Shown here piece after piece: positions 34,939 through 44,525 of a DNA stretch of 64,000 nt. The DNA lies in contig JBPRGH010000137.1 of assembly GCA_051418055.1 (NCBI GenBank), positions 124,001 to 188,000 on the forward strand. Reading direction: 5' to 3'. This DNA comes from JBPRGH01 sp051418055 (GTDB lineage: Bacteria > Bacteroidota > Bacteroidia > Cytophagales > Cyclobacteriaceae). The notes below the pieces were generated by a model. It did not search any database. It had not been told where the DNA came from and worked only from the letters and a program-made list of their open reading frames with translations. The number at the start of each line of letters is the position of its first letter. Within the stretch, counting starts at the first letter, position 1. The position numbers and the translations under genes are program-made.

Positions 34939-36078
34939 TTTTTGTTAATTGCTGAGTTCTTAAATGTTCCAGGGCGCGGAGGCGTTCATGCGAAGATCTC
35001 TTTGACCAATATCGTGCATCAAACCCAGATTCCTTCATTTTTACCACTTTTACCGTCTTTTCCATCTAACAATGTAATGAGAAGTTTATTTCTGCCATTA
35101 AACACTAAATATAATAATATTCAATGTTATTTCCCTCTAAACCACTAGCCAATTGCCCTGTTATAAGACCATAGTGTATTAATTATCCAATTAAAAAATA
35201 TACACAATACTAAAGCCATGAGCAACAGATACCTGTTATGGATTATTGCATAACTGAAAGGTACATTGCAAAAAGAACTCCCCCCGCTCACCCTTTTATT
35301 CCCTAAAGGGAACCGGCCGCACATTCCGTAACCACCAACCACAGTTGCTTATCCAGTCTAAAATCTCCCATCTAACAACCCGACCTCCTTTTTCCCGTCA
35401 TCTCGACGATAGGAGAGATCTTCCTCCTCGCTGAGCAGGATGTGCATTAAAAGGAGTAAGATTTCTCTCTTCGCATTACTGGCTGTTAAATAAAAAAACT
35501 TTGATAAGCTTCGTTCGAAATGACTCGCTGTGTTGTGATTTAAACCGTCATTACGAGCAAGCTTAATAAATCTTTAAAATTTTATTTAGCGTTTTGTGCC
35601 GACGAAGTAATCTTGTATTTATTTAAACCTTGCCAATTGCATAACTGCCAATTAATTTTGCCAACTGCTCCTGCCAATTGCCAACTTTACCTTCTATTGA
35701 CGCGATTCCTTCAGTTGCATAATGTCTATCGCAAAACCTGATATTTTGCATGCTCCTTCGGAATGAAGTGTGAGAGGATTTCAGGACTATTTATTGCCAA
35801 CTGCCAACTGCCTACTGATACTGCCCTTCGCACCTCCAACTCCTAAAGGAGCGATCCCTCGCGCGTACTACGAAATTACCCCTGGAACCCCGGCCTGGCT
35901 TCGACTATGGCTCAGCCTGACCTCAGGTTGTTATTTCAGTTGCAATTTTCCCAGTACTCAATACTATGGACTAAGGACTAAGAACTAAGCTCCCCTCGCT
36001 CACCCTTTTATTCCCTAAAGGGAGCCAGCCGCACATTCCAGCTTAAAAGTCTCACATCTCATATCTCAAATCTCACAT
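34939..36078. repeat. 1.1-kb repeat-rich spacer
   Basis: No gene is seen. Two copies of a roughly 50-bp element beginning ctccccnnngctcacccttttattccc and ending gccgcacattcc occur near 35279-35327 and 35990-36039. A cgtcattacgagcaagctta piece starts at 35549, and gccgacgaagtaatcttg at 35594. Runs of ctgccaactgcc-type words lie near 35635-35690 and 35795-35820. Short open frames here follow the repeats and lack coding character. Confidence 0.75.
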
Positions 36079-37905
36079 CTAATCAACACACCACCCACAA
36101 TATCTTTCCTTCACCTCCGGGTATTCCAGTAGCTGAAAACTTATCCCGCCGTTATTTCTATTATCGAAAAGCTTACAGTAACGCTCCGGGTTCATATTGT
36201 ACGCCTGGTACATTAGCTCGTGATACCAGTTATGCGTATTGAACTTTGTATTACCCAGCGTAAGAGATAAATAGTAAAAGATCACCTCTTCGTTGCCGGT
36301 CCCTTGTTTTACTATCGGATATAAGATCTTTTCAGCATACGCATCATCTCCATAGTTTTCGTAAAAGTTGGCCAGCCGGAGCAATTCCTTCTCCTCATAT
36401 CGTGCAGCAGGATAGAGCTTCTTGATTTGAAATAACCACTTTCTTACCTTTTTCTTCTTCCCTGCAGCATAATCATAGCCGATCTGTATCATGGCATGGT
36501 TGATCTTTAACCTTTGGCGCAGCCTGTCCTCAAGCTCCACCTTATTGATGAGGTGCATAAGCCTGCTGATCTCCTTTTCATCTACCTCGGCCGGACGGAT
36601 CACCATCTCCATAAGTTTAAGAGCCGTTAGGTTGTACATGATATAAGGCTCCCGCGGCATAAGCCGGTATAGCTCTTCCATAGCATGCAGCGTTTCATCC
36701 AGTGATGTTGTATTCAGTTGATATTGGCTGATCAGGTGATTAAGGAGAAGGGGACCGTAGATTGACTGAGCAGGCACCTCCAGCTCATTCAGAAATTCCT
36801 TAGGCAGCTTAAATTCCTTTATCCTGTCCATCACCTTCTTATGGATAAAAAGTAGCCGTGCCAGGTCAGCCTCCTGGTAGGCAGATTGAAATTCGTGCTT
36901 TATCTCCTCAGGAGTGCTTTCCTCAGTAATGATCTTTGAGTTTACTTCAACGACAACTTTACGATGGCCTTCCAGCAAATATTCCAGCGTATCGTAAAGG
37001 CTCCTTTCATCCATTAGCTTTTTTATGGTGGATTTATTTCTGGAAGCCAGAAAACGATAAGGTGTATCCTGGATATCAATTAGAAAATCATCCCAGTTTT
37101 CATCGGAAGAGAATCTTATAGGGATACCGGGAAAATCTTTTTCTAAAACTTTACGGATCTTCTGGGTCCGGTCCGTAAAAATAATTCTGTTTGTCTTCCT
37201 TGAACCCTCAACAGAAGCATATCCGGTAACGGTGAATTTTTGAATATTCTTTATGTCCCTGATCTCATTAAGGAACATCTCCAGCTGTTTATTCGAAATA
37301 TTCGACCTCCCCTGCTCATAATGAAGGACGAATTCAGAGGTTACTCCTTTTTCTGCGATCTTCTTCAGGCTATCCTGTGTAAGCTCAATGGGAAACAGGC
37401 CGGTTTCCAATATTTCCAGTTGTTCGGAAAAGACATTGGGCATGGTGCCTTTGATGCAAACAAACCGCTTCTGGAGATAAACAACATTAATTTCATAATC
37501 ATACCCCTGCAATTCATCAGGTAGCACACCGGCATTAAAAGTAAAAGCACCGGGTAAGAGAGCGTGCGGCGTTTTATTGTTGAATATTTCTTTTTTGTAT
37601 AACGGAGGAAGATAAAGCCCCCGGACGTTTTCACTTGTCGTATCACATGCATACTGACCTCTTTCCACCACCTCCAGAAAAAGACCATCCCGGCTATTGT
37701 TAAAGATCCTTTCTGCCTCCTCCTCCGGATGCAGGGTAACCACAACACCCGCCGGCAGATCATAAATAGCCACTCCTACCTGATTAATACTCCTGGCATT
37801 AATCGCCCGACATTTCTTACGCTGCTGCGCAATATCTTTTGGATAGCGGATGGCCGTGCAGGAGCAGGTTATAAGCAGCGATATGAATAGTATAAGGAGG
37901 CGCAT
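36079..37905 (-). CDS. Lipoprotein with OmpA-like central domain and helical repeats
   Basis: 608 residues. A lipoprotein-type signal (MRLLILFISLLITCSC) precedes an unassigned beta-rich region (30-190). An OmpA-like segment (about 190-260) follows, with FVLHYEQGRSNISNKQLEMF and VTGYASVEGSRKTNR. A mostly helical part (350-590), with regularly spaced pairs of helices like TPR repeats, completes it. It is likely exposed in the periplasm and attached to the outer membrane, where an OmpA domain would bind peptidoglycan; the canonical D and R ligand pair is not obvious here. No gene partners nearby. Confidence 0.65.
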   Translation of the reverse strand: MRLLILFISLLITCSCTAIRYPKDIAQQRKKCRAINARSINQVGVAIYDLPAGVVVTLHPEEEAERIFNNSRDGLFLEVVERGQYACDTTSENVRGLYLPPLYKKEIFNNKTPHALLPGAFTFNAGVLPDELQGYDYEINVVYLQKRFVCIKGTMPNVFSEQLEILETGLFPIELTQDSLKKIAEKGVTSEFVLHYEQGRSNISNKQLEMFLNEIRDIKNIQKFTVTGYASVEGSRKTNRIIFTDRTQKIRKVLEKDFPGIPIRFSSDENWDDFLIDIQDTPYRFLASRNKSTIKKLMDERSLYDTLEYLLEGHRKVVVEVNSKIITEESTPEEIKHEFQSAYQEADLARLLFIHKKVMDRIKEFKLPKEFLNELEVPAQSIYGPLLLNHLISQYQLNTTSLDETLHAMEELYRLMPREPYIMYNLTALKLMEMVIRPAEVDEKEISRLMHLINKVELEDRLRQRLKINHAMIQIGYDYAAGKKKKVRKWLFQIKKLYPAARYEEKELLRLANFYENYGDDAYAEKILYPIVKQGTGNEEVIFYYLSLTLGNTKFNTHNWYHELMYQAYNMNPERYCKLFDNRNNGGISFQLLEYPEVKERYCGWCVD

Positions 37906-38028
37906 TTGTTATTTAAATCTAAGCATAAAATAAAGAAAAAGCCTTTTTGCTCAGGCTATCAGTATCAATGAAAGTAACGGATTGGGGATTGACAGAACGT
38001 GTCAAAGGCAATTTTCAATTAAAAAGCG

Positions 38029-38174
38029 TAAATCGTAAATCAAGAATTCGTAATTAAAAATGCCGCCCCCCGATATCCCACGCTTGAGGCCAACCCGGTA
38101 TCAGGGCCGGGTGCTCACTACTCGCCTGCCGCCCTCATAGCCACTTCGGGCTCAGACAGGCCGTTCGCCCCCTG
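38029..38174 (+). repeat. 146-bp dispersed repeat, copy 2
   Basis: Same length and orientation as 33961-34106, about 94 percent identical by eye. It ends 80 bases before the first gene of the defence island, so it marks one edge of that island. Confidence 0.9.
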
Positions 38175-38217
38175 GCAGAAAGTTTTTCTAAAAAGTAGGT
38201 TATTTATTGAAGAAGTA

Positions 38218-38225
38218 TATATTTG
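38218..38225 (+). promoter_or_regulatory. Candidate -7 box (TATATTTG) for the ATPase gene
   Basis: TATATTTG fits TAnnTTTG and ends 29 bases before the ATG at 38255. No matching -33 element was found, so the call is weak. Confidence 0.3.
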
Positions 38226-38254
38226 AATACTAAAACCGGCTCAACCTGCAATAA

Positions 38255-39544
38255 ATGAACAAAGATATTGATGTAGATGAAACTTTTTCTCCCGGACAAC
38301 AAATAATTGATCCTAAATATTTTTCGGGGCGAAAGGAAGAAATTAAAACAGCTGTTCAAGCATTAATTCGCAAAGGGACAAGTATTATAATTTATGGAGA
38401 TAGGGGAACTGGTAAGACATCCTTAGTAGAGATGATAAAAAAAATTGCTACAGGAGATGATTTCTTAATTTATAAGCATGAACTACATAAAAGCAGACCA
38501 TATAAATCATTAAATTTTAAAATAGCTGAAGTAACTTGTGATTCAGATACAAATAATATTGAAAAAGTTCTTCAACGATTAATAACGAGTCCATATGGAC
38601 TAAAAAATATAATATCTTCAAGAATAGAAAAAATTGAAAATAAATTAAACACAAATCTGTCCTTCAATATATTCAGATTGTTTGGTGTCGGTGCAGCATT
38701 AGAAGAAAAGGAAATAAGAAGTTATGTAAATGAAAAATCCGTTATAGAAACCTTTTGCAATATTATTCATGCTATTAAAAAAGATGTACTTGAAAAAAAT
38801 GAAAATTTATTAATAGTTATTGATGAAATTGATTTAGTCAACGATAAATCAAAGTTATCAAGTCTTATAAAAAACTTATCTCAAGAAAATGTAACCTTTT
38901 TGATTTCAGGTATAGGCCATAATTACACTGAGCTAGTTGAAGGTCACCAGTCAATAATGCGGCAAATTCTTCAAGGAAGAATAAAAATATTACCTATGGG
39001 CAAGGAAGAGATAAATGAAATTTTCGATATTGCTAGTGAAAATAATGATGATCACATCATATTTAATCAGGCTTTCAGAAAAGAAGTTATTGAATTATCA
39101 GAAGGATACCCATATTTTGTTCATTTATGTGGACAGTTGGCATTGGATAAATTTGTTGAATTAAATGGATATAATTCTAAAGGAACTATAAATACACAAC
39201 ACCTAATTGACGGTTTAGAAAAACTTATAGAATATGAACCCCTTTTAGATGACCTTTATCATTCATTAGTTGGGGAATCGGCAGAAAGGGAAATAATGTT
39301 AAAAGCCATAGCATCTCAAAAATCGAGTCGAGTTAGAATCAGCGAAGTATATAAGTATTGTGAAAAACGTGATATCCAATATCCAAAGAAGACTTTAACA
39401 TACCTGCTATCCTTTAGGGACAAAAGTGAAACTTGTTCTGCTAAACAAGTAATAAAAAGAGTAGGAGATGACTACGTTTCCTATGAGAAAACCCTTTTTA
39501 AAATTTTTGTAAAGGTAAGGAAACCATTATTTGAGGATATTTAA
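38255..39544 (+). CDS. P-loop ATPase of the AAA_16/ORC-STAND-like type
   Basis: 429 residues. Walker A GDRGTGKT (residues 48-55), Walker B LLIVIDEIDLVND (about 185-197), a sensor-like FLISGIGHN near 216 and a GYPYFVHLCGQLALDKF stretch near 287-303 match archaeal ORC-like and prokaryotic STAND-type ATPases. The C-terminal 120 residues look like a winged-helix domain (RISEVYKYCEKRDIQYPKKTLTYLLSF). No transmembrane segment. It converges on the YgjP-type metallopeptidase gene with one base between the stops. The defence role is inferred from position only. Confidence 0.75.
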   Translation: MNKDIDVDETFSPGQQIIDPKYFSGRKEEIKTAVQALIRKGTSIIIYGDRGTGKTSLVEMIKKIATGDDFLIYKHELHKSRPYKSLNFKIAEVTCDSDTNNIEKVLQRLITSPYGLKNIISSRIEKIENKLNTNLSFNIFRLFGVGAALEEKEIRSYVNEKSVIETFCNIIHAIKKDVLEKNENLLIVIDEIDLVNDKSKLSSLIKNLSQENVTFLISGIGHNYTELVEGHQSIMRQILQGRIKILPMGKEEINEIFDIASENNDDHIIFNQAFRKEVIELSEGYPYFVHLCGQLALDKFVELNGYNSKGTINTQHLIDGLEKLIEYEPLLDDLYHSLVGESAEREIMLKAIASQKSSRVRISEVYKYCEKRDIQYPKKTLTYLLSFRDKSETCSAKQVIKRVGDDYVSYEKTLFKIFVKVRKPLFEDI

Positions 39545-39545
39545 T

Positions 39546-40256
39546 TTAAACCAACAATCTCTCCAGCCGATCCTTCCATTTCTCCCAATCAGGCATAATA
39601 TTTTCCTGAAGCTCATAAAAAGTTTTAGTGTGGTTGTGATGAACTAGATGGCAGAGTTCATGAATAATAACATATTCAATGCTGCCTTTTGGGGCTTTAA
39701 TTAATTCAGGGTTTAGAATAACCTTTCCTTTGGTTGTGCAGCTTCCCCACCGGTTAGACATTTGGCGAAGTTGAAGCTCAGGTTTATTGATACCATGCTT
39801 TTTGAATTTTGGCAATACATTCTGGAGCAACTGATAAAAGTGTAAGCATGCTTTCTCCCTATACCAATCATTTAGAATATCCTTTGGATTGGCATTTTCT
39901 TTTTTATAGATAAATAATCTACCCCGAATTAATTTCACTTCATTCTTTGGTCCTTTTTCTATTCTTAATCTATACTGCCGACCGAGGTATAAATGTGTCT
40001 CTCCATTAATAAATTTCCTTGGAGGGGTTAACGGATGATAGGAAAGAAAATCTCGTTGCTGCCTGATTATCCATGGTGCCTTTTCTTTAAGTTTCTTAAG
40101 AATATTTTGGGAAGCTGTTTTAAAAGGGGCAATAACTTTTACAGAGCAATCCGGATATACCTTTATTCCAAGAGTTTTCCTGTCCTGAAAACTCAGTTCA
40201 TAATCAATTTTAATTGACCCAAAAATGAAGGTGTTAATATTAGTGATATCAGACAT
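39546..40256 (-). CDS. YgjP-like metallopeptidase (M48/SprT-like domain)
   Basis: About 236 residues from the ATG at 40256, which overlaps the hsdR stop by eight bases; a start at 40271 is an alternative. The zinc motif HELCHLVHHNHTKTFYE (HExxH) is near residues 199-215, and the conserved RWGSCTTKGKVILNPELIKAP sits just before. YgjP-type proteins are often found directly downstream of hsdR; the role (proteolytic control of HsdR or of toxins) is not established. Cytoplasmic. Confidence 0.88.
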   Translation of the reverse strand: MSDITNINTFIFGSIKIDYELSFQDRKTLGIKVYPDCSVKVIAPFKTASQNILKKLKEKAPWIIRQQRDFLSYHPLTPPRKFINGETHLYLGRQYRLRIEKGPKNEVKLIRGRLFIYKKENANPKDILNDWYREKACLHFYQLLQNVLPKFKKHGINKPELQLRQMSNRWGSCTTKGKVILNPELIKAPKGSIEYVIIHELCHLVHHNHTKTFYELQENIMPDWEKWKDRLERLLV

Positions 40257-43200
40257 ATTTAAGCTTCGCAATTTTTATTGCATCTTCAATTAATTGATCA
40301 ATTAAATCTAAGGGTAGTTCTATCTCATGTTGACCTTGTAAGTCAAATAAATAATCATCTATGGCAATTTTTATCTTCCCTTCAATATCTGATTTATTGA
40401 CCCAGTCTATAATAGGTTTTCCATTTTCAAATACAACTGACTTAATTACATCATCCATCCCTTCGGCAATAACTGCTGCATAATTAGGAGCCCCTTCTTT
40501 CCTTGCCAGCTGTCCCATAAAAATTTCATTTATTAAGTTATAAAAGGCAATTCCAGTCTCATTACCTTCTAAATTATCCGGAACATTATTTTGCCTTCCG
40601 CTGTGGAATTGATCTTCAAATTCTTTCGCCTTCTTAAGATACTCTGCTTCCGAAATCCTATGTTGGTGGTAATCACTAATGGTATCTCGAATTAAGCTGG
40701 AGAGCTTTTGATAATATATAGGATCTTCATTTAGTTTCACATTAATTGCGCGAATAGTCCTGCTGGCAATATGATCCGCTTTAGCAGCTTTGCTGGTTAA
40801 TTTTTCAACCTCCTGCTCACGTTTTTCCTTATTGAAAATATCGACAAGCTCGGTTATCCTTAACACATCTCCTTCTGTTGTAATATGCTTATCAATTAGC
40901 TTCTGGACCTGAGGTTCATATTCTTTATATTCCAGGTCATCAAAGTACCTTCGCTTCACAGAGATCCTTAAAGCAAGGAAAAATTTTGCGTCCTGTTTGT
41001 ACTTATTGATCTGCTTTTCAGGAGTATTTCTTATAAATTCAAAACTGGATAGCGCCAATTTTAACAATCGAGCAAAAGCAGATACTTTCTCATAGAATAA
41101 ATGCCTTTTTGCTTCATCATTCAAAAGCTCTTCGTATGCTGCTTCATCATACTTATTCTTTATTTCCTTGAAAATATCCCATACCTCGGAATGTGCCTGT
41201 GGAAGTTTTTTTAATTCTTCAGTGATATTTGTTAATGTTCCTTCCAGATCAGCTGGGTCAAAATTATTTCCTGAATAAGTTTCTAAGGCGGTATCCAGAT
41301 TTTCGAGATTGCCATAGTAGTCGATGATTAGTCCATGCTCTTTACCAGGAGCTAATCTATTAACCCTGGCAATTGCCTGTAATAGTGTATGTTCTTTTAA
41401 AGATCTGGTTAAGTACAATACATAATTATTTGGTGCATCAAAACCTGTTAAAAGTTTATCAACTACAATAATTATCTCAGGATCATCCTTCTTTTTAAAT
41501 GAGTTAATTAATGATTTATCATAATTTTCTGCTTTATTATATTTATCCATCATGGCTTTCCAGAATTTCAAAACCAGATCGTCACTTTCTTCAAAGGCAT
41601 CATCATAATTTTCACGGATATCAGGAGGAGAGATTAGAACTTCGCAGCTTACCAATCCTATTTCTTTTAAATATTCCCGATATCGTATGGCTGTAGTTTT
41701 ATTAGGAGCAACTAATTGCCCTTTAGCCTTTAGACCTCCAAAATCAATCCCTTGTACATTCTCACTAAAATGTTCAGAAATGTCCCACGCTCTTGCATAA
41801 ATTACCTGGTCAGCTTTATTAAGTTGATTTTGTGAGCTGAATTTCCTTTTTAAAGCTGCTTTTCCATATTTTGTCAATGGTTCAGAAACTTTATCAAAAT
41901 AGGTATCAAGAGGCTTTTCGTTTACCTGAATTACATTATGTCTACCTTCATAAAGTAAAGGAACCACAGCTTTATCTTCTACGGCATCTGTAATGGAATA
42001 AACATCTATCAGCCCACCAAATTTATTAGCGGTGCTTTTTTCTTTTTTCATTAAAGGTGTTCCTGTGAAAGCAATAAAACAGCCTCTAGGGAATACCTTT
42101 TGCATTTTTATATTAAATGAACCGTACTGACTCCTATGGCCTTCATCCACCAAAACAAAAATATCCGGCGAATCAAATTCTTCTTTGGATTGATTTACGG
42201 CAGCTTCGAATTTGTGTATTAAGGTAGTGATTACAGCATCGCTGTTGCTTGAAAGTAATTCAACCAGGTGTTTTCCTGTCTGTGCATTTTCTACAGGTAT
42301 TTGACACTTCTTAAAAGTTTCTGTAATCTGACTGTCCAGATCAATTCGGTCCGTTACAAGTATAATCTTAGGATTTTTGATTTTTGGATGAGTAGCAATA
42401 AGTTGTGCAAGCATTACCATAGTTAACGACTTTCCGCTACCCTGTGTGTGCCAAATGACACCTCCGGTTCGTGAACCAGTACTGTCAACTTTTGAGATCT
42501 TTTTCAGTGTATTATGAACTGCAAAATATTGCTGGTATCGGGTTATTTTCTTTTCCCCGTCATCATATACAATGAAATTGTAAAAAAGATCAAGCAGGCG
42601 CTCTGGTCTGCAAAAACTGTATAGAAGTTTATCCTGCTCAGTTATAACCTGCGTTTCCTTTTCAAGATTTTTAAAATAGGTCCAGACATTTTTATACCGT
42701 TCTTTAAATAATGTGGTTCTATCATTATCCGGTAAACTTTTATCTTTTAATTGCTGAAGTTTCTCGAGCCACTCTGCTGCCTCAAGTTTGGTTTTAAAAA
42801 GCTCTTTCCAGAAGCTCCAGAATTCTTTTGATGTTCCGGTGGTAGCATATTTAGCCTCATGGGTAGCAAGTCCCATAAGTATGTTAGAGTAATTATATAA
42901 GGAGCGGATACCATCTTCCTGTTGATTTCTAAGATGCTGTTCAATAGCCTTATCAATCGGATCTTTAATTTTAGGGCTTTTGCATTCAATAACTATTACC
43001 GGAATTCCATTAATGAAAAGCACAATATCCGGACGATAAGGATCTTCGCTTCCTGTACGGGTAACACTGAATTCTTCAGAAACATGATAATAATTATTCT
43101 CCGGGTTCTTCCAATCAATATAATTGAAGGAAAAGCTTTTTTTATCTCCCATTACGGATTGTTCAAAGCTTCTTCCGAGTGTAATTAACTCATAAAAAGC

Positions 43201-43485
43201 TTTATTGGCAGCAATATAACCATCCTGCACAGGCAGGTCGCGCAATGAAAGAATGGCATTATTGATATTCAATTCAGAAAATGAAAATTCCTTTCCCTTA
43301 TATTCTATTGAATTAATTGCAGCTAACCTTTCCTTTAGAATATCTTCCAACAGCACATTAGAGGCTCTGCCGCTTCTTGCTTCCAGTGCCTGCTCTGGTG
43401 TTAAATATTTCCAGCCCATGTTCATGAGCAGCATTATAGCCGGCAACTGCGAAATATGGTCTTCCTTAAATGATGGTATGATCAT
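40249..43485 (-). CDS. hsdR: Type I restriction enzyme R subunit (HsdR)
   Basis: 1078 residues, complete. An N-terminal PD-(D/E)XK nuclease has D153 in RPDIVLFINGIPVIVIECKSPK and E167-x-K169. A superfamily 2 translocase has Walker A TQGSGKS (347-353), DEGH (447-450) as motif II, TGTP at 474-477 and a QAIARVNRLAPG motif VI. The C-terminal helical domain binds the methylase core. It cleaves DNA after translocation when the target is unmethylated. It reads in the same direction as hsdM and hsdS but is separated from them by three cargo genes. Confidence 0.95.
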   Translation of the reverse strand: MIIPSFKEDHISQLPAIMLLMNMGWKYLTPEQALEARSGRASNVLLEDILKERLAAINSIEYKGKEFSFSELNINNAILSLRDLPVQDGYIAANKAFYELITLGRSFEQSVMGDKKSFSFNYIDWKNPENNYYHVSEEFSVTRTGSEDPYRPDIVLFINGIPVIVIECKSPKIKDPIDKAIEQHLRNQQEDGIRSLYNYSNILMGLATHEAKYATTGTSKEFWSFWKELFKTKLEAAEWLEKLQQLKDKSLPDNDRTTLFKERYKNVWTYFKNLEKETQVITEQDKLLYSFCRPERLLDLFYNFIVYDDGEKKITRYQQYFAVHNTLKKISKVDSTGSRTGGVIWHTQGSGKSLTMVMLAQLIATHPKIKNPKIILVTDRIDLDSQITETFKKCQIPVENAQTGKHLVELLSSNSDAVITTLIHKFEAAVNQSKEEFDSPDIFVLVDEGHRSQYGSFNIKMQKVFPRGCFIAFTGTPLMKKEKSTANKFGGLIDVYSITDAVEDKAVVPLLYEGRHNVIQVNEKPLDTYFDKVSEPLTKYGKAALKRKFSSQNQLNKADQVIYARAWDISEHFSENVQGIDFGGLKAKGQLVAPNKTTAIRYREYLKEIGLVSCEVLISPPDIRENYDDAFEESDDLVLKFWKAMMDKYNKAENYDKSLINSFKKKDDPEIIIVVDKLLTGFDAPNNYVLYLTRSLKEHTLLQAIARVNRLAPGKEHGLIIDYYGNLENLDTALETYSGNNFDPADLEGTLTNITEELKKLPQAHSEVWDIFKEIKNKYDEAAYEELLNDEAKRHLFYEKVSAFARLLKLALSSFEFIRNTPEKQINKYKQDAKFFLALRISVKRRYFDDLEYKEYEPQVQKLIDKHITTEGDVLRITELVDIFNKEKREQEVEKLTSKAAKADHIASRTIRAINVKLNEDPIYYQKLSSLIRDTISDYHQHRISEAEYLKKAKEFEDQFHSGRQNNVPDNLEGNETGIAFYNLINEIFMGQLARKEGAPNYAAVIAEGMDDVIKSVVFENGKPIIDWVNKSDIEGKIKIAIDDYLFDLQGQHEIELPLDLIDQLIEDAIKIAKLKYV

Positions 43486-43516
43486 TATTTTATTATAAAT
43501 TATTAATAATCTCTAG

Positions 43517-43653
43517 TTCTTATACATCCCTACCTATTCTTATACATCCCTATCTATTCTTGTACATCTATTATTATCACTGTTGTCCATCCTAGGAACA
43601 TTTGGAATATTATTTACATGAATCTTGTACATTACATTCAATTCTTGTACATC
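43517..43653 (-). promoter_or_regulatory. Array of five TTCTTRTACATC motifs at 20-bp steps
   Basis: ttcttatacatc or ttcttgtacatc occurs at 43517, 43537, 43557 and 43642; a near copy (atcttgtacatt) is at 43622. The first three start exactly 20 bases apart, and so do the last two. Two helical turns between sites suggests cooperative binding of a protein on one face of DNA. The array ends 32 bases from the hsdR start codon, on its upstream side. Control of hsdR is inferred; a replication or transfer iteron function is the alternative. Confidence 0.7.
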
Positions 43654-43842
43654 TTTTCTCATCTCTATTATTCGTAATATACTTTGCTGAAAAGTATCGT
43701 CTTCTTTAATGACGCAGTTTCCATTATCGGAACTTTATATGATTCTTTTCGTTTTTATAAATAGTATATCATAGTTGCATATTCGGAAAATAATTTTAAC
43801 CTTTATATACAAAAATATTTGGACCGGGGTGTCCCCGATCGG

Positions 43843-43883
43843 CAAAAAGCGAAGTCACTGATTTCGCTTTTTGTTTTATTTTT
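43843..43883 (+). terminator. Orphan terminator hairpin upstream of hsdR
   Basis: caaaaagcgaa (43843-43853) pairs perfectly with ttcgctttttg (43863-43873) over 11 bp with a 9-base loop, followed by ttttattttt. No gene ends upstream on the plus strand. It could end a small RNA or, on the other strand, the DUF3800 transcript. Confidence 0.75.
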
Positions 43884-44051
43884 ATAATAAAAAGATTGCT
43901 CATAAAAACTTTTTCTTTTTTTGCTATGTTCAATAATCAAAGAATTTTTTGGAATTCCATTAAATATTTATAAATTTGCATTGTTCTTTACCATTGGTTT
44001 GGAACCTACAAAGGTCTCGGACGCTGAACCCATAATCAGCGTTCTTTTAAT

Positions 44052-44525
44052 TTATACCCCTTCCTCCCCATAAAATCTAGTCTCTTGTTCCCAATCGGGA
44101 CCCTGTAAAATCTTATTTATATTATCTTCATCCTGATGTTCAAAAGCTGTAATAAATTGGGCTTTTAATAATCCGGTAAATCTTATAACCACTATATAAC
44201 TACCTTTTACAAAGGCCACTCGTCTGCTGTTATCATAAGATTTATTTCTTTTATCCCATCCTTTTTTTAGAATAGCAGTTGGATCCTGAAGTGTATCTTT
44301 AATCCATAGCATTTTTTCTAATCTATTTAGCGACAGAATTGATTTATCACCTTTTTGTCGATTAGCACTTTCAAAGAAACAATGGTCAAACATATTCTCA
44401 TAAAACTTCACTAACACGTGGTCATAAGTATAAATAGGTTTATTCGGGTCACAATACTCTTCTCGCCACAATATCCTAAGCTCATTTTCGGTCATTTTGT
44501 GAGACTTAATCTTCTTATATGCCAT
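44052..44525 (-). CDS. Small protein with possible barnase/RelE-like nuclease fold
   Basis: About 157 residues from the ATG at 44525, whose A is the last base of the DUF3800 stop (TAATG). The C-terminal half has RRVAFVKGSYIVVIRFTGLLKAQFITAFEHQDED, a strand pattern reminiscent of the phage-associated barnase/EndoU/RelE-like nuclease group. The N-terminal half is helical with a WIKDTLQDPTAIL stretch. No database support; the fold call is inference. Coupled translation with the DUF3800 gene makes the two a unit. Confidence 0.45.
   Translation of the reverse strand: MAYKKIKSHKMTENELRILWREEYCDPNKPIYTYDHVLVKFYENMFDHCFFESANRQKGDKSILSLNRLEKMLWIKDTLQDPTAILKKGWDKRNKSYDNSRRVAFVKGSYIVVIRFTGLLKAQFITAFEHQDEDNINKILQGPDWEQETRFYGEEGV

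Larger units (their letters stand above)
43486..44051. other. 566-bp intergenic region upstream of hsdR with phased motif array and orphan terminator
   Basis: No gene is seen. The 43517-43653 part holds five copies of a 12-bp motif, and a perfect 11-bp hairpin with a T-rich tail lies at 43843-43883, both listed separately. The region between (43660-43820) is AT-rich. A second hairpin, ccggggtgtccccg near 43823-43837, precedes the terminator. The stretch could encode a short untranslated RNA. Confidence 0.6.

Noticed and set aside
34942..35342. Short open frames on both strands
   Set aside because: They follow repeat sequence and homopolymer-like runs, have no conserved motif, and lack a plausible start context.
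35770..35988. 72-residue open frame in the repeat spacer
   Set aside because: It reads through ctgccaactgcc-type repeats and the ccctaaagg element, so coding is unlikely.
43517..43653. Possible CRISPR array near hsdR
   Set aside because: The 12-base motifs are too short and the 20-base steps leave no spacers of normal length. A binding-site array fits better.
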